Positions 39,466 to 48,606 of a stretch of DNA of 64,000 nt are shown piece after piece. The notes below the pieces were generated by a model. That model was not told the origin of the DNA, searched no databases, and saw only the letters and a program-made list of their open reading frames with translations. The position numbers and the translations under genes are program-made. The stretch covers positions 1 to 64,000 of the forward strand of contig CAYHCE010000014.1 of the NCBI GenBank assembly GCA_964355015.1. Direction: 5' to 3'. Source of the stretch: CAYHCE01 sp964355015 (GTDB lineage: Bacteria; Cyanobacteriota; Cyanobacteriia; PCC-6307; Cyanobiaceae). The stretch's first letter is position 1, and each line of letters opens with the position of its first letter.

Positions 39466-41577
39466 ATGCTTGTCACGGAGCCGCTACGTTCGCCCACCGA
39501 TGGCAGCGGCGCAGGCAGGGGCTGGATGGAGTCCACGGCAGCTGAGGCGGAGCGGCGGCTGCACGCAGAGGGCATCCGCCTCACCCTCGGCGGTGAACCC
39601 ACCGTGGTGCCGTTCGAGCCCCAGGGGGCCGAATGGTCGGTGGCAGCCGACGGCCCCACCAAGCTCGACTACGCCCGCCGGCTGGCGGAGGAGCTGCGCC
39701 AGCGGACCTGGCCCGGCAGCACCCTGCTCTACTGCCCCGGCAAGCGCTACGACGGCGAGGTCAATCCGCGCTGGGCGCTGCGCCTGATCACCGGCCCCCA
39801 GGCACAGCCGCTGGTGCACTGGCCCCAGGATGGTGCTGGCTCCGACGCCCTCGCCGGCCCCCTGCCGGCCAAACGGGCCAAGGCCTTCCTCGAGGCGATC
39901 GCCGACGGACTGGGCTGCCGCTTCCATCCCGTGCGGCTGCTCGATCCGCTCGATCCCGCCAAGCGGGTCTGGGCCGTGCCCCTTTCCCATGGCCCTCTCC
40001 CGGAGCAGGACCCCGAGGGACCGGAAAGCTGGCAGGCCGCCCGCTGGCCGCTGGCCCGATCGCTGCGCCAGTTGCTGCCCGCCAGCGGACCCGCCGGCCT
40101 GCGGCTGCCTCTTCAGCATTTCCCGGCCGGTGTGCTCCGCCAGGTGCTCACCCTGGAGATCAGCTCCGAGAGCTGGAACCTCTTTCTGCCGCCCCTGGCC
40201 CGCGAGCCCCTGGAGCGCCTGCTGGGCCTGATCGCGGCCGCCAGCGCCGGCTGGAGCCGGCCGGAACTGAGCGGTGTGCTGCCGCTCGATCTCGACGGCC
40301 ACTGGCAGGTGCTCGGCCTCACCGCCGACCCCGGCGTGCTGGAGGTGAACCTGCCCGTCTGTCACGGCTGGGGCGACTACGCCTTTTGGATCCGCACCCT
40401 GGACGTCGCCGCCGATGCGGTGGGGTTGCGCTCATGGAAGCAATGGGGAGAACGGCAGGAGGGCACCGGCGGTGGGAACCATCTGCTCTGGGGTGGCCCG
40501 AGCCTGGAGGAGAACCCGTTCTTCTCCAGGCCCGCCTGGCTGGTGGGCATCCTGCGTTTCTGGCAACGGCATCCCAGCCTCTCCTACCTGTTCGCGAACA
40601 GCTCGGTGGGTCCGGCCTCCCAGGCGCCGCGCCTGGATGAGGGCAGCGCCAGTCGGCTGGATCTCAAGCTGGCCCATCAGGCCCTGGAGCGGCTGCCGGA
40701 GGGGGATCAGCGGCTGCTGATCAGCGAGACCCTGAGGCACCTTCATGCCGACCGCAGCGGCAACACCCACCGCAGCGAGATCAGCTTCGACAAGTTCTGG
40801 AACCCCGCCTGGGCCGGTGGTTGTCAGGGCCTGATCGAGTTCCGGGCGATCGAGAGCCTGCCGAATCCCGACTGGACCGTCGCCATCGCCCTTCTCTGGA
40901 GCGTCCTGGCGGCCCACCTGCTCGATCCCGTCCACCGGCCGGGGCGGCTCGAACCCTTCGGCGAACGCCTCCACGACGAACTGCAACTGCCGGCAGCTCT
41001 CTGGAGCGACCTGAAGCAGGTGCTGGACCTGCTTGCCCTCGACGGCCTGCCCCTGGACGCGGAGCCGTTCCGGGCGATCTGGAACTGGCGCTTTCCGCTG
41101 CTGCTGGCCTGGGAGCGGGACGGAGCCCGCCTGGAGGTCCGCCGGGCTCTCGAGCCCTGGCCCCTCCTCTGCGACACCCCGGTGGAGGGGGGCAGTACCA
41201 GCCGGTTCGTGGACAGCTCCCTGCAGCGGCTCGAAGTCAAAGCGAACACAGCATTTCTGCAGAGCTGCCGGCTGTGGTTGAACGGTCGGCAGTTGTCGCT
41301 GGGGGACGGCTGGCTCGGCCTGCGCTACCGCCACAGCAGCCTCTACCCCTCGCTCCATCCCTGCATCGCCCCGCACCTTCCGCTGCGGCTGGCGATCGAG
41401 CCCGCCGCAGGCGACCCGGACCGCTTCGTTCTCGATGCCGAAGCGATCGCCTTCGCGCCGGTGGCGGAGAGCTCGCCAGCCGCCACCGCTGAGCCCGCCG
41501 AGGGCTGGATCGGCGAGGGACCGGCCTGGCCGGCTCCGGTCGCCGCTCAGCGGACCCTGGACCTGCGGCTGGGATGA
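39466..41577 (+). CDS. DUF2126 protein (COG4196), transglutaminase-cassette type
   Basis: A 703-residue protein. It matches the C-terminal DUF2126 region of large 'transglutaminase family' proteins (FTLGGEPTVV-like opening as LTLGGEPTVVPF, HPSLSYLFANSSVGPASQAPR, SGNTHRSEISFDKFWNP, GGCQGLIEFRAIESLPNP). In many bacteria this domain is fused behind a transglutaminase core in one protein of about 1,100 residues; here it stands alone, and the transglutaminase is the separate gene at 35988. Function unknown. Together with 33554-36878 it completes the cassette, interrupted only by glgP. Confidence 0.82.
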   Translation: MLVTEPLRSPTDGSGAGRGWMESTAAEAERRLHAEGIRLTLGGEPTVVPFEPQGAEWSVAADGPTKLDYARRLAEELRQRTWPGSTLLYCPGKRYDGEVNPRWALRLITGPQAQPLVHWPQDGAGSDALAGPLPAKRAKAFLEAIADGLGCRFHPVRLLDPLDPAKRVWAVPLSHGPLPEQDPEGPESWQAARWPLARSLRQLLPASGPAGLRLPLQHFPAGVLRQVLTLEISSESWNLFLPPLAREPLERLLGLIAAASAGWSRPELSGVLPLDLDGHWQVLGLTADPGVLEVNLPVCHGWGDYAFWIRTLDVAADAVGLRSWKQWGERQEGTGGGNHLLWGGPSLEENPFFSRPAWLVGILRFWQRHPSLSYLFANSSVGPASQAPRLDEGSASRLDLKLAHQALERLPEGDQRLLISETLRHLHADRSGNTHRSEISFDKFWNPAWAGGCQGLIEFRAIESLPNPDWTVAIALLWSVLAAHLLDPVHRPGRLEPFGERLHDELQLPAALWSDLKQVLDLLALDGLPLDAEPFRAIWNWRFPLLLAWERDGARLEVRRALEPWPLLCDTPVEGGSTSRFVDSSLQRLEVKANTAFLQSCRLWLNGRQLSLGDGWLGLRYRHSSLYPSLHPCIAPHLPLRLAIEPAAGDPDRFVLDAEAIAFAPVAESSPAATAEPAEGWIGEGPAWPAPVAAQRTLDLRLG

Positions 41578-41659
41578 GCCCGGGGCGCGCCCGACCTCGG
41601 TATCGTCGCCTGGCGTGGCACCCGCCTGGGCGACGCCTGAACCCCCTGCCGGAGCCCGG

Positions 41660-42703
41660 ATGGCCACTCTGCTGATCACGGGTGGGGCCGGCTTCATCGG
41701 CAGTCACACCTCTCTGGTGCTGCTGGAGGCCGGCCATCACCTCGTTGTTCTCGACGACTACTCCAACGGTTCGCCGGAATCCCTGAGGCGGGTGGAGCAA
41801 CTGGCGGGCCCGGTGGCAGCCGGCCGGCTGCAGGCGATCGAGGGCGACATCCGCAACCCGGCCGACCTGGAGCGAGCCTTCGCCGCCGCTGGAGCCATCG
41901 AAGCGGTGGTGCACTTCGCCGGCCTCAAGGCGGTGGGCGAATCGGTGGCCGATCCTCTGCGCTACTGGGATGTGAACCTCGCCGGCAGTCGGCAGCTGCT
42001 GGCCACCATGCGGCAGGCGGGCTGCCGCACGATCGTGTTCAGCAGCAGCGCCACCCTCTACGGCTCGCCGGAAACGGTGCCGATCGACGAGACGGCTCCG
42101 GTTCAGCCGGTGAATCCCTACGGTCACACCAAAGCGGCGGTGGAGCAGTTGCTGGCCGACCTGGCTGCCTCCGAGCCGGGCTGGCGGATCGCGCGGTTGC
42201 GCTACTTCAATCCGGTCGGGGCCCATCCCAGCGGCCGCATCGGGGAGGATCCCGGCGGGATTCCCAACAACCTGTTCCCGTTCGTCACCCAGGTGGCGGT
42301 GGGCCGGCGGCCCAGCCTGCAGGTGTTCGGCTCCGACTGGCCCACTCCCGACGGCACCGGCGTACGTGACTACATCCACGTGATGGATCTGGCCGAGGGG
42401 CACCGAGCCGCCCTGGATGTCCTGCTGGTGGAGCCACCCCAGCTGCTCACCCTCAACCTGGGCAGCGGCCAGGGGCACTCGGTGCTGGATGTGGTCCATG
42501 CCTTCGAGCGGGCCTGTGGCAGCCCGGTGCCCTATGCGCTGGTGCCTCGGCGCCCTGGGGATGTGGCGGTCACGGTGGCCGATCCCTCCCTGGCGGGCGA
42601 GCGCCTGGGCTGGCGCACCCGCCGCGGGCTGGAGGACATCTGCCGCGATGGCTGGGCCTGGCAGAGCGCCAATCCCCACGGCTATGGACCGCGTGCCGAC
42701 TGA
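41660..42703 (+). CDS. galE: UDP-glucose 4-epimerase
   Basis: A 347-residue extended short-chain dehydrogenase. NAD motif GGAGFIGSH is at residues 8-16. The catalytic serine/threonine stretch is SSSATLYG and the Tyr-Lys pair is in YGHTK. Also visible are LRYFNPVGAHPSG and GTGVRDYIHVMDLAEGH, which favour UDP-glucose/UDP-galactose epimerisation for envelope polysaccharides. ATG 41660 gives the standard N-terminus. The last 20 bases overlap the start of the SelD fusion gene. Confidence 0.92.
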   Translation: MATLLITGGAGFIGSHTSLVLLEAGHHLVVLDDYSNGSPESLRRVEQLAGPVAAGRLQAIEGDIRNPADLERAFAAAGAIEAVVHFAGLKAVGESVADPLRYWDVNLAGSRQLLATMRQAGCRTIVFSSSATLYGSPETVPIDETAPVQPVNPYGHTKAAVEQLLADLAASEPGWRIARLRYFNPVGAHPSGRIGEDPGGIPNNLFPFVTQVAVGRRPSLQVFGSDWPTPDGTGVRDYIHVMDLAEGHRAALDVLLVEPPQLLTLNLGSGQGHSVLDVVHAFERACGSPVPYALVPRRPGDVAVTVADPSLAGERLGWRTRRGLEDICRDGWAWQSANPHGYGPRAD

Positions 42704-44915
42704 GCCTGGCCTCGAGTGGCATCTTGTTCTGGCCGGGGGCGGTCATACCCATGCCCTGGTGCTGCGGATGTGGGCGATGGGCGGTCCCCCCGCCGGCGCC
42801 CTGATCACCCTGGTGAGCCGCTGCAGCACGGCGCTCTACAGCGGCATGGTGCCGGGCCTGATCGCCGGCCTCCACGACCGCCGCGACTGCGAGATCGACC
42901 TGCGCCGGCTCTGCGACAGGGCCGGGGTGGTCTTCGTGCGGGCTGAGATCACCGGGCTGGATCCGGCGCGGCGGGAATTGAGGCTGGCGGGCCGGCCGGC
43001 ACTGCGCTGGGACCGGCTCAGCCTGGACGTGGGCGCCATCACGGCCCCAGCCGCCCCGGCCGAGGCCGTCGGCCTGGCGATCAAGCCGCTGGAGCCGTTC
43101 CTGGCCTGGTGCGAGGCCGGGGCTGCCGCAGGCCCGCTGACGGTGGTGGGCGGTGGGCCGGCCGGCGTGGAGGTGGCCCTGGCCCTGCGGGCCCGGCGGC
43201 GTTCCGAAGCGGCTCCCGTCACGCTGCAGCTGCGTCCCGGCGATGGCCTGCAGCTCGGCTCCGCCGCCGCCAATCGCCGGGGCGAACGGATGCTGGCCGC
43301 GGCTGGGATCCCGTTGCGATCGGATCCCGCTGCCGAGGCCCCTGTGGTGTCTCCTGCCGGCCCCGGCCCCGCCATGGCGAGCCCAGTCACGATCGTGCGC
43401 TGCACCGGCAGCCGCGCCCCCGGCTGGCTGGCCGCCGCCGGACTCCCCTGCGATCCGGCCAGTGGCCGGGTGTTCACCACCGACAGCCTCGAGGTGGAGG
43501 GCCATCCCGGCCTCTTCGCCAGCGGCGACTGCGGCCTGGTCCGGCAGGATCCCAGGCCCCCCAGCGGCGTATGGGCCGTGCGGGCGGCGCCTGTGCTGGC
43601 CGCCAATCTGCGCCGCTGCCTGCAGCTCTCGGCCGATCGGACCGCAGGCCGGCGTTCGGCACTCCTGCGCTGGCAACCCCAGCGACGGGCGCTGCAGCTG
43701 CTCGGGGATGGTGGCGCCCTCGATGGGATCCCCCGCGCCCTGGCCACCTGGGGACCGCTGGCCCTGGGTCCGGCCCGCTGGATCTGGTGGTGGAAGAAGC
43801 GGATCGATCAACGCTTCATAGCCCGCTTCAGGGTGTTGGCGTCGATGGGGGGCGCGGGCGCCGCCATGCTCTGCCGAGGCTGCGCCGCCAAGCTGGCCGC
43901 CGACCCCCTGGCCTCGGCCCTGGCGAGGCTGGACGCGCTGCGGAGCGAGCGAGTGCCCGCTGCGGCAGCGGTTCCGCCATCCCGGCTGGAGGATGCGGCG
44001 ATCGTGGGCACAGCCGCCGACGGCGCGCTGCTGCTGCAGAGCGTCGATGGCTTCCCTGCCCTGGTGGCCGATCCTTGGCTGAACGGCCGCCTCACCACCC
44101 TGCACGCCTGCTCCGATCTCTGGGCCTGTGGGGCTCGGGTGGAGAGCGCCCAGGCCCTGGTGACCCTGCCGCGGGCAGCTCCCAGCCTGCAGGAGGACTG
44201 GCTGCTGCAGACCCTGGCCGGCGTCTGCTCCGTGCTCGAGCCCCTCGGGGCGACGCTGGTGGGGGGTCATACCCTGCAGCAGCGCAGCGAGGGCGAGGAC
44301 GTGAGCCTGGCCCTCACAGTCAACGGCCGCGCCACCCCCGACCGCTTCTGGCCCAAGGGTGACCTGCGGCCGGGCGATGCTCTGCTGCTCACCCGGGCGA
44401 TCGGCAGCGGCGTGCTGTTCGCCGCCGCCATGGCCGGTGCGGCCGAGCCGGAGTGGATCGATGCCGCTCTCACGCAGATGGATCGAAGCCAGGCGCCGTT
44501 GGTGGAGCTTCTGGCTGTCCATGGCTGCCGGGCCTGCACCGACATCACCGGCTTCGGGCTGCTCGGCCACCTCGGGGAAATGCTGCGGGCTGCGGCCCAG
44601 CCGTTGCGTGTCGAGCTGACGGCCGCAGCCGTCCCCGTCCTGCCGGGGGCGTGGCAACTGCTGGAGCAGGGCTTCTCCAGCAGCCTGGCCCCCGCCAACC
44701 GCGGCGCCTGGGCCGAGCTGGAGGCGGGACGGGTGGCCCTGGCCGCCGCGCCGGGCCGGGCGGAAGGGCCGCTGCGGGAGCTGCTGATCGATCCCCAGAC
44801 CTGCGGTCCCCTGCTGGCGGCGCTGCCGCCCGATCGTGTGGAGTCAGCCCTGGCGGCACTGCGGAACGCCGGTTTCCACCAGGCCGAGGTGATCGGCTGG
44901 GTGGCAGTGCCCTAG
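42684..44915 (+). CDS. selD: FAD-oxidoreductase / selenide, water dikinase (SelD) fusion
   Basis: A 743-residue two-part protein. Residues 1 to about 385 are a pyridine-nucleotide-disulfide-type flavoprotein (VLAGGGHTHALVLRMW; TVVGGGPAGVEVALAL; GLFASGDCGLV). From about 394 it is SelD, which makes selenophosphate from selenide and ATP: catalytic Cys400 and Lys403 in CRGCAAK, LVGGHTLQQRS, TDITGFGLLGHLGE. The catalytic residue is cysteine, not selenocysteine. This fusion is known in some cyanobacteria and algae; the oxidoreductase part may supply reduced selenium. No selenium-using gene (mnmH, selA) is in the window. Confidence 0.88.
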   Translation: MDRVPTEPGLEWHLVLAGGGHTHALVLRMWAMGGPPAGALITLVSRCSTALYSGMVPGLIAGLHDRRDCEIDLRRLCDRAGVVFVRAEITGLDPARRELRLAGRPALRWDRLSLDVGAITAPAAPAEAVGLAIKPLEPFLAWCEAGAAAGPLTVVGGGPAGVEVALALRARRRSEAAPVTLQLRPGDGLQLGSAAANRRGERMLAAAGIPLRSDPAAEAPVVSPAGPGPAMASPVTIVRCTGSRAPGWLAAAGLPCDPASGRVFTTDSLEVEGHPGLFASGDCGLVRQDPRPPSGVWAVRAAPVLAANLRRCLQLSADRTAGRRSALLRWQPQRRALQLLGDGGALDGIPRALATWGPLALGPARWIWWWKKRIDQRFIARFRVLASMGGAGAAMLCRGCAAKLAADPLASALARLDALRSERVPAAAAVPPSRLEDAAIVGTAADGALLLQSVDGFPALVADPWLNGRLTTLHACSDLWACGARVESAQALVTLPRAAPSLQEDWLLQTLAGVCSVLEPLGATLVGGHTLQQRSEGEDVSLALTVNGRATPDRFWPKGDLRPGDALLLTRAIGSGVLFAAAMAGAAEPEWIDAALTQMDRSQAPLVELLAVHGCRACTDITGFGLLGHLGEMLRAAAQPLRVELTAAAVPVLPGAWQLLEQGFSSSLAPANRGAWAELEAGRVALAAAPGRAEGPLRELLIDPQTCGPLLAALPPDRVESALAALRNAGFHQAEVIGWVAVP

Positions 44916-46393
44916 GCGCGGCTCAGCCGCCCGGTCTCGGTGCGTCCGTACCTGTCCTCGAAGCGCACGATGTCGTCTTCGCCGAGATAGGGGCCGCTCT
45001 GCACCTCGATCATCTCGACGGGGATCTTGCCGGGGTTGGAGAGGCGATGTTTGGCTCCCAGGGGGATGTAGGTGCTCTGGTTCTCGCCCACCAGCTCCTC
45101 GACCCCGTCTTTTTCCACCACCGCTGTGCCCTTGACCACCACCCAGTGCTCAGCGCGGTGGTGGTGCATCTGCAGCGACAGGCAGGCGCCGGGATTGACC
45201 ACGATCTTCTTGACCTGCCAGCGCTCCCCTTCGACGACACCGTCGTAGGACCCCCAGGGGCGGTAGATGCGGCGGTGGGCCTTGCCCTCGGAGGCACCGG
45301 CGGCCTCCAGCCGACCCACGATCGTCTTGACCTCCTGGGCCCGGTCGCGGTGGGCCACCAGCACGGCGTCGTCGGTTTCGACCACCACCAGATTCTCCAC
45401 CCCCAGACCCACCACCAGCCGGTGCTCGCTGCGCAGATAGCAGTTGCGCGAGCCCTCGCTGATCACCCGGCCGCGCAGCACGTTGCCGGCGGCGTCGCGG
45501 TCGTCGGTTTCCCACAGGGCGCTCCAGCTGCCCACATCGCTCCAGCCCGCCTTGAGGGGCAGCACGGCACCGAGGCCGGTGCGCTCCATCACCGCCACGT
45601 CGATGGCGACGCTGGGGCAGCCGGCGAAGGACTCGCGCTCCAGGCGCAGGAAGTCGAGATCGGCGCTGTCGTGCTCGAGGGCGGCGCGGCAACAGCTGAC
45701 GATCTCGGGGGCCAGGCGCTCCAGTTCCGAGAGGATGGCACTGGCTCGGAACAGGAACATGCCGCTGTTCCAGGTGAAGCGGCCGCTGGCCAGGAAGGTT
45801 TCGGCCGTGGCCTGGTCGGGTTTCTCGACGAAGCGGGCGATCGGCACCGGTGGCGGGATCGCAGCATCGGCTCCGGCGCCGGCGGGCCAGGGTTCCTGGG
45901 CCTCGATGTAGCCATAGCCGGTTTCCGGAGCGGTGGGCACGATGCCGAAGGTCACCAGCAGGCCGGCTTCGGCGGCGGCTCGACCGGCCTCGACGGTGGC
46001 GCGGAAGCGTGCCGCGTCGCGGATCACATGGTCGGCGGCGAGTACGAGCAGGAGGGGGTCCTCGCCGCGGCAGGTGGCGTGCAGAGCCGCCACGGCGATG
46101 GCCGGGGCGGTGTTGCGGCCCATCGGTTCGAGCAGGATCGCCGCTGGATCGATGCCGATCTGGCGCATCTGCTCGGCCACGATGAAGCGGTGGTCCTCGT
46201 TGCAGATCAGCAGGGAGGGCGCCAGGTGGGGCAGCCCCTGGAGGCGCTGCTGGGTCTGCTGGAGGAGGGTTTCGTCGCCTTCGCCGGCGAGGGGCCAGTA
46301 CTGCTTGGGGTAGCTGGCACGGGAGAGGGGCCAGAGGCGGGTGCCGGTGCCGCCGCAGAGGATCACGGGCACCAGGGGGGCGGCTGGGCTCAT
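44912..46393 (-). CDS. manC: Mannose-1-phosphate guanylyltransferase / mannose-6-phosphate isomerase
   Basis: A 493-residue bifunctional-type enzyme making GDP-mannose for polysaccharides. The nucleotidyltransferase N-terminus has GGTGTRLWPLSR, EPMGRNTAPA and the FVEKPD lysine block. The C-terminal cupin (from about residue 380) has RPWGSYD and HHHRAEHWVVV, the type II mannose-6-phosphate isomerase domain. ATG 46393 is chosen over one eight codons upstream. Its stop shares CTAG with the convergent selD stop, leaving no room for a terminator. Confidence 0.93.
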   Translation of the reverse strand: MSPAAPLVPVILCGGTGTRLWPLSRASYPKQYWPLAGEGDETLLQQTQQRLQGLPHLAPSLLICNEDHRFIVAEQMRQIGIDPAAILLEPMGRNTAPAIAVAALHATCRGEDPLLLVLAADHVIRDAARFRATVEAGRAAAEAGLLVTFGIVPTAPETGYGYIEAQEPWPAGAGADAAIPPPVPIARFVEKPDQATAETFLASGRFTWNSGMFLFRASAILSELERLAPEIVSCCRAALEHDSADLDFLRLERESFAGCPSVAIDVAVMERTGLGAVLPLKAGWSDVGSWSALWETDDRDAAGNVLRGRVISEGSRNCYLRSEHRLVVGLGVENLVVVETDDAVLVAHRDRAQEVKTIVGRLEAAGASEGKAHRRIYRPWGSYDGVVEGERWQVKKIVVNPGACLSLQMHHHRAEHWVVVKGTAVVEKDGVEELVGENQSTYIPLGAKHRLSNPGKIPVEMIEVQSGPYLGEDDIVRFEDRYGRTETGRLSRA

Positions 46394-46451
46394 GGTGTGA
46401 CGGGCCGGAGAGCCCAATGGTATGGGGATCCCCTCAAGCGGCAGGCAAGGG

Positions 46452-47015
46452 TCAGGGGTCCAGCAAACCGGGGGGCGGAGTGATCTCCAGCCATCCTGCG
46501 GAGATGTCCAGCCGCGGCACGATCGGCTCGACGAAGGGGATCAGCACCCGCCGGCCCGGTTTCCCTCCGTCCGGCGCGGCGGCGAGCTCCACCTCCAGCA
46601 GATCGTTGCCGGCATGAATCAGGTCCACCACCGTGCCGATCGGCGTGCCCTGCGGCGCCAGCCGAACCTCCAGCCCCTGCAGGTCCAGCAGGTGGAACTC
46701 TCCTGCCGCCAGGCGGGGCCGGTCCTCCGCTGACACCAGCAGCGCCTGCTGCACCAGCCCTTCGGCCGCTTCCCGGCTGGTGATCCCCTCCAGCTTCAGC
46801 ACGTACAGCTCCCGGCCGGGCAACTGGCGGCCGCTGAGCAGCCGCACCGGCCGGGGGGGCTCCTGGGCCCGCTGCAGCCAGCGGGTGCCGGGCCGGGTGA
46901 AGCGCTCGGGAAAGTCGCTGCGGGGCAGCACCCGCAGCTCACCCTGCAGACCCTGCGCGGCCACGATGATTCCCACCACCAGCAACTCCCCCGGGTCGTC
47001 CTGGTTCGTCACCAT
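46452..47015 (-). CDS. rimM: Ribosome maturation factor RimM
   Basis: A 187-residue protein that binds S19 and helps fold the 30S head. The N-terminal RimM beta barrel (LLVVGIIVAAQGLQGELRV) and C-terminal PRC-barrel (GEFHLLDLQGLEV; VLIPFVEPIVPRLD) are both complete. ATG 47015 (MVTNQDDPGELL) is used; a longer frame upstream would run into the divergent ndhS gene. It probably has its own promoter in the 76-base gap to ndhS. Confidence 0.92.
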   Translation of the reverse strand: MVTNQDDPGELLVVGIIVAAQGLQGELRVLPRSDFPERFTRPGTRWLQRAQEPPRPVRLLSGRQLPGRELYVLKLEGITSREAAEGLVQQALLVSAEDRPRLAAGEFHLLDLQGLEVRLAPQGTPIGTVVDLIHAGNDLLEVELAAAPDGGKPGRRVLIPFVEPIVPRLDISAGWLEITPPPGLLDP

Positions 47016-47091
47016 CCCGTCCGTCCTTCGCGCAGCTGCACCCCCATGCTGCCGTTCGGCTCGATAATGGCCTTCACCCCGAGGGCGATTC

Positions 47092-47310
47092 ATGGTGGCG
47101 ACCGACTCCCAGCCGGCTGATCCGAAGCCGGCGGCGGCCCTGCCGATCCTGCCAGGCTCCACGGTTGTGGTCCGCGACGGACGCTCGATCTACAACGGCT
47201 ACCGCGGCTTCGTGCAACGGATCAGTGGCGCCCGAGCCGCGGTGCTGTTCGAGGGGGGCAACTGGGACAAGCTCGTCACCCTGCCCCTGACGGCGCTCGA
47301 AGCGGGCTGA
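47092..47310 (+). CDS. ndhS: NDH-1 subunit NdhS-like protein
   Basis: A 72-residue protein with an SH3-like fold signature: LPILPGSTVVVRD, then YRGFVQRISG and AVLFEGGNWDKLVT. This matches NdhS (CRR31 type), the ferredoxin-docking subunit of the cyanobacterial photosynthetic complex I used in cyclic electron flow and respiration. The first 18 residues are a variable extension. It is divergent from rimM and convergent with rnc, with a long hairpin between the stops. The name rests on motif recall. Confidence 0.8.
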   Translation: MVATDSQPADPKPAAALPILPGSTVVVRDGRSIYNGYRGFVQRISGARAAVLFEGGNWDKLVTLPLTALEAG

Positions 47311-47317
47311 ACGTCTT

Positions 47318-47352
47318 GCCCGCTCCGGAGCCGTTGGGCTCAGGGAGCGGGC
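47318..47352. terminator. Hairpin between convergent ndhS and rnc
   Basis: GCCCGCTCC (47318-47326) pairs with GGAGCGGGC (47344-47352), and inside it GAGCC (47328-47332) pairs with GGCTC (47337-47341) around a GTTG loop. It starts 7 bases after the ndhS stop and covers the last codons of rnc (end 47340). Neither side has a clear T-run, so it may be a two-way terminator or an mRNA 3' stabiliser. Confidence 0.6.
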
Positions 47353-48065
47353 GACCGTTGCTCGCGACGCGTCAGGGCGACGCGGGCGGCCTGCTGTTCG
47401 GCGTCACGACGGGAGCGCCCCCAGCCCTCGCCGAGGAGCGCGCCCCCCAGCTCCACCCAGCTCTGGAAACGGCGCGGGTCGTCGTGCCGACGACTTTGCT
47501 CCTCGCAGCGGTAGGCCGGCAGCCCCAGCCCCGCTGCCTGGCTCCATTCCTGCAGGGCCGTCTTCCAGTTGTGACGGTGGGGATCGTCCAGCAGCTCGGC
47601 GGCGCTGCGCCGCCAGTGGGGGGTGAGCCAGGCGTGGACCGGATCGAGCTGGCCGACCGCTTCGTAGAGGGCCCCGACCAGGGCTTCGGTGCACTCCGCC
47701 CGGATCGTGCGGCGGGCGGCGGCGTCGCCGGCGGCCAGGGCCCCGAGCTGGACCACCCGCTCGATGCCGCAGGCCTCGCCCAGCTCCGCCAGCCATCGAT
47801 CGCTGACCAGCTGGGCCCGCAGCGCCGAGCGCTCCCCCACGCTCAGGCGGGGGTGGTGCCGCTCCAGATACTCCGCCGCCGCCAGCCGCAGCACGGCGTC
47901 GCCGAGGAACTCGAGCCGTTCATGGTCCAGCGGCCGGCCGGCGGAGGTGTGGGTGAGGGCTTCCTCGATCGGTGCCAGGTCGAGGGTGTCGAGGAGGGAG
48001 GTGTCGAGGCCGAGGCTGGCAAGAAATCCCAGCAGCTGGCGGCGGCGTTCGGCACTCAGGTGCAC
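47340..48065 (-). CDS. rnc: Ribonuclease III
   Basis: A 241-residue double-stranded-RNA endonuclease acting on rRNA precursors and structured mRNAs. The catalytic signature HERLEFLGDAVL and the later acidic block ECTEALVGALYEAVG are present, followed by a C-terminal double-stranded RNA-binding domain (NWKTALQEWSQ...; GWGRSRRDAEQQAA). GTG 48065 is the start: the frame upstream is occupied by the RNase P RNA gene, which ends only about 20 bases earlier. No ribosome-binding site is obvious. It is probably transcribed with rnpB. Confidence 0.92.
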   Translation of the reverse strand: MHLSAERRRQLLGFLASLGLDTSLLDTLDLAPIEEALTHTSAGRPLDHERLEFLGDAVLRLAAAEYLERHHPRLSVGERSALRAQLVSDRWLAELGEACGIERVVQLGALAAGDAAARRTIRAECTEALVGALYEAVGQLDPVHAWLTPHWRRSAAELLDDPHRHNWKTALQEWSQAAGLGLPAYRCEEQSRRHDDPRRFQSWVELGGALLGEGWGRSRRDAEQQAARVALTRREQRSPAP

Positions 48066-48085
48066 GGTGTTCGACGGGACAGGGG

Positions 48086-48498
48086 GTGAAAGCAGGACGT
48101 AAGCCGGGTTCTGTTCCAGCCCGCCGCGGCGGACCTGGGTGATCATCTGTCTGGGACCGCCGTTACCGACGGCCTCGAGCGGCGCACTTGTGGCGGGACG
48201 GGTGCCATGGCCAACCGTTGTCCCTGGGCCTTGCTCCCGGCCGGGGTTTACCGAGCCAGCACCTCTCGATGCTGCTGGTGCGCTCTTACCGCACCCTTGC
48301 ACCCTTGCCTGTGCCGGCCGGGCGAACCCGGCGCGGCCATCGGCGGTGTGTTTCTGTGGCACTGTCCTCACGGTCGCCCGCACTGGGCGTTACCCAGCAG
48401 GCCTGGCCATTGGGGAGCCCGGACTTTCCTCAACCGGAGCCGGTGGAGGCCCGAAGACCGTCCGCCCCTCCGATCGCGACCACCTCGCCTGCTTTCAC
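48086..48498 (-). ncRNA. rnpB: RNase P RNA (bacterial type A)
   Basis: The catalytic RNA of RNase P, which trims tRNA 5' ends. The terminal P1 helix is visible: GTGAAAGCAGG at the 5' end (48498-48488) pairs with CCTGCTTTCAC at the 3' end (48096-48086). Conserved cores follow: GAGGAAAGTCCGGGC about 70 bases in, ACAGTGCCACAGAAA in the middle and AGAACCCGGCTTACGTCC before the 3' end. Exact ends are estimated from P1. It is divergent from tRNA-Arg (34 bases away) and immediately upstream of rnc. Confidence 0.93.
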
Positions 48499-48532
48499 AT
48501 CCCATAATGCCCGCAGGGGGCATCCCCAACCG

Positions 48533-48606
<74 letters not shown>

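Noticed and set aside
42570..44657. 695-codon open frame antisense to the SelD fusion
   Set aside because: A low-complexity Gln/Gly/Arg-rich product, caused by high G+C in the opposite gene; no start signals.
44453..46483. 676-codon plus-strand frame antisense to manC
   Set aside because: It runs across the selD end and the whole of manC in a non-coding phase; the composition is that of a shadow frame.
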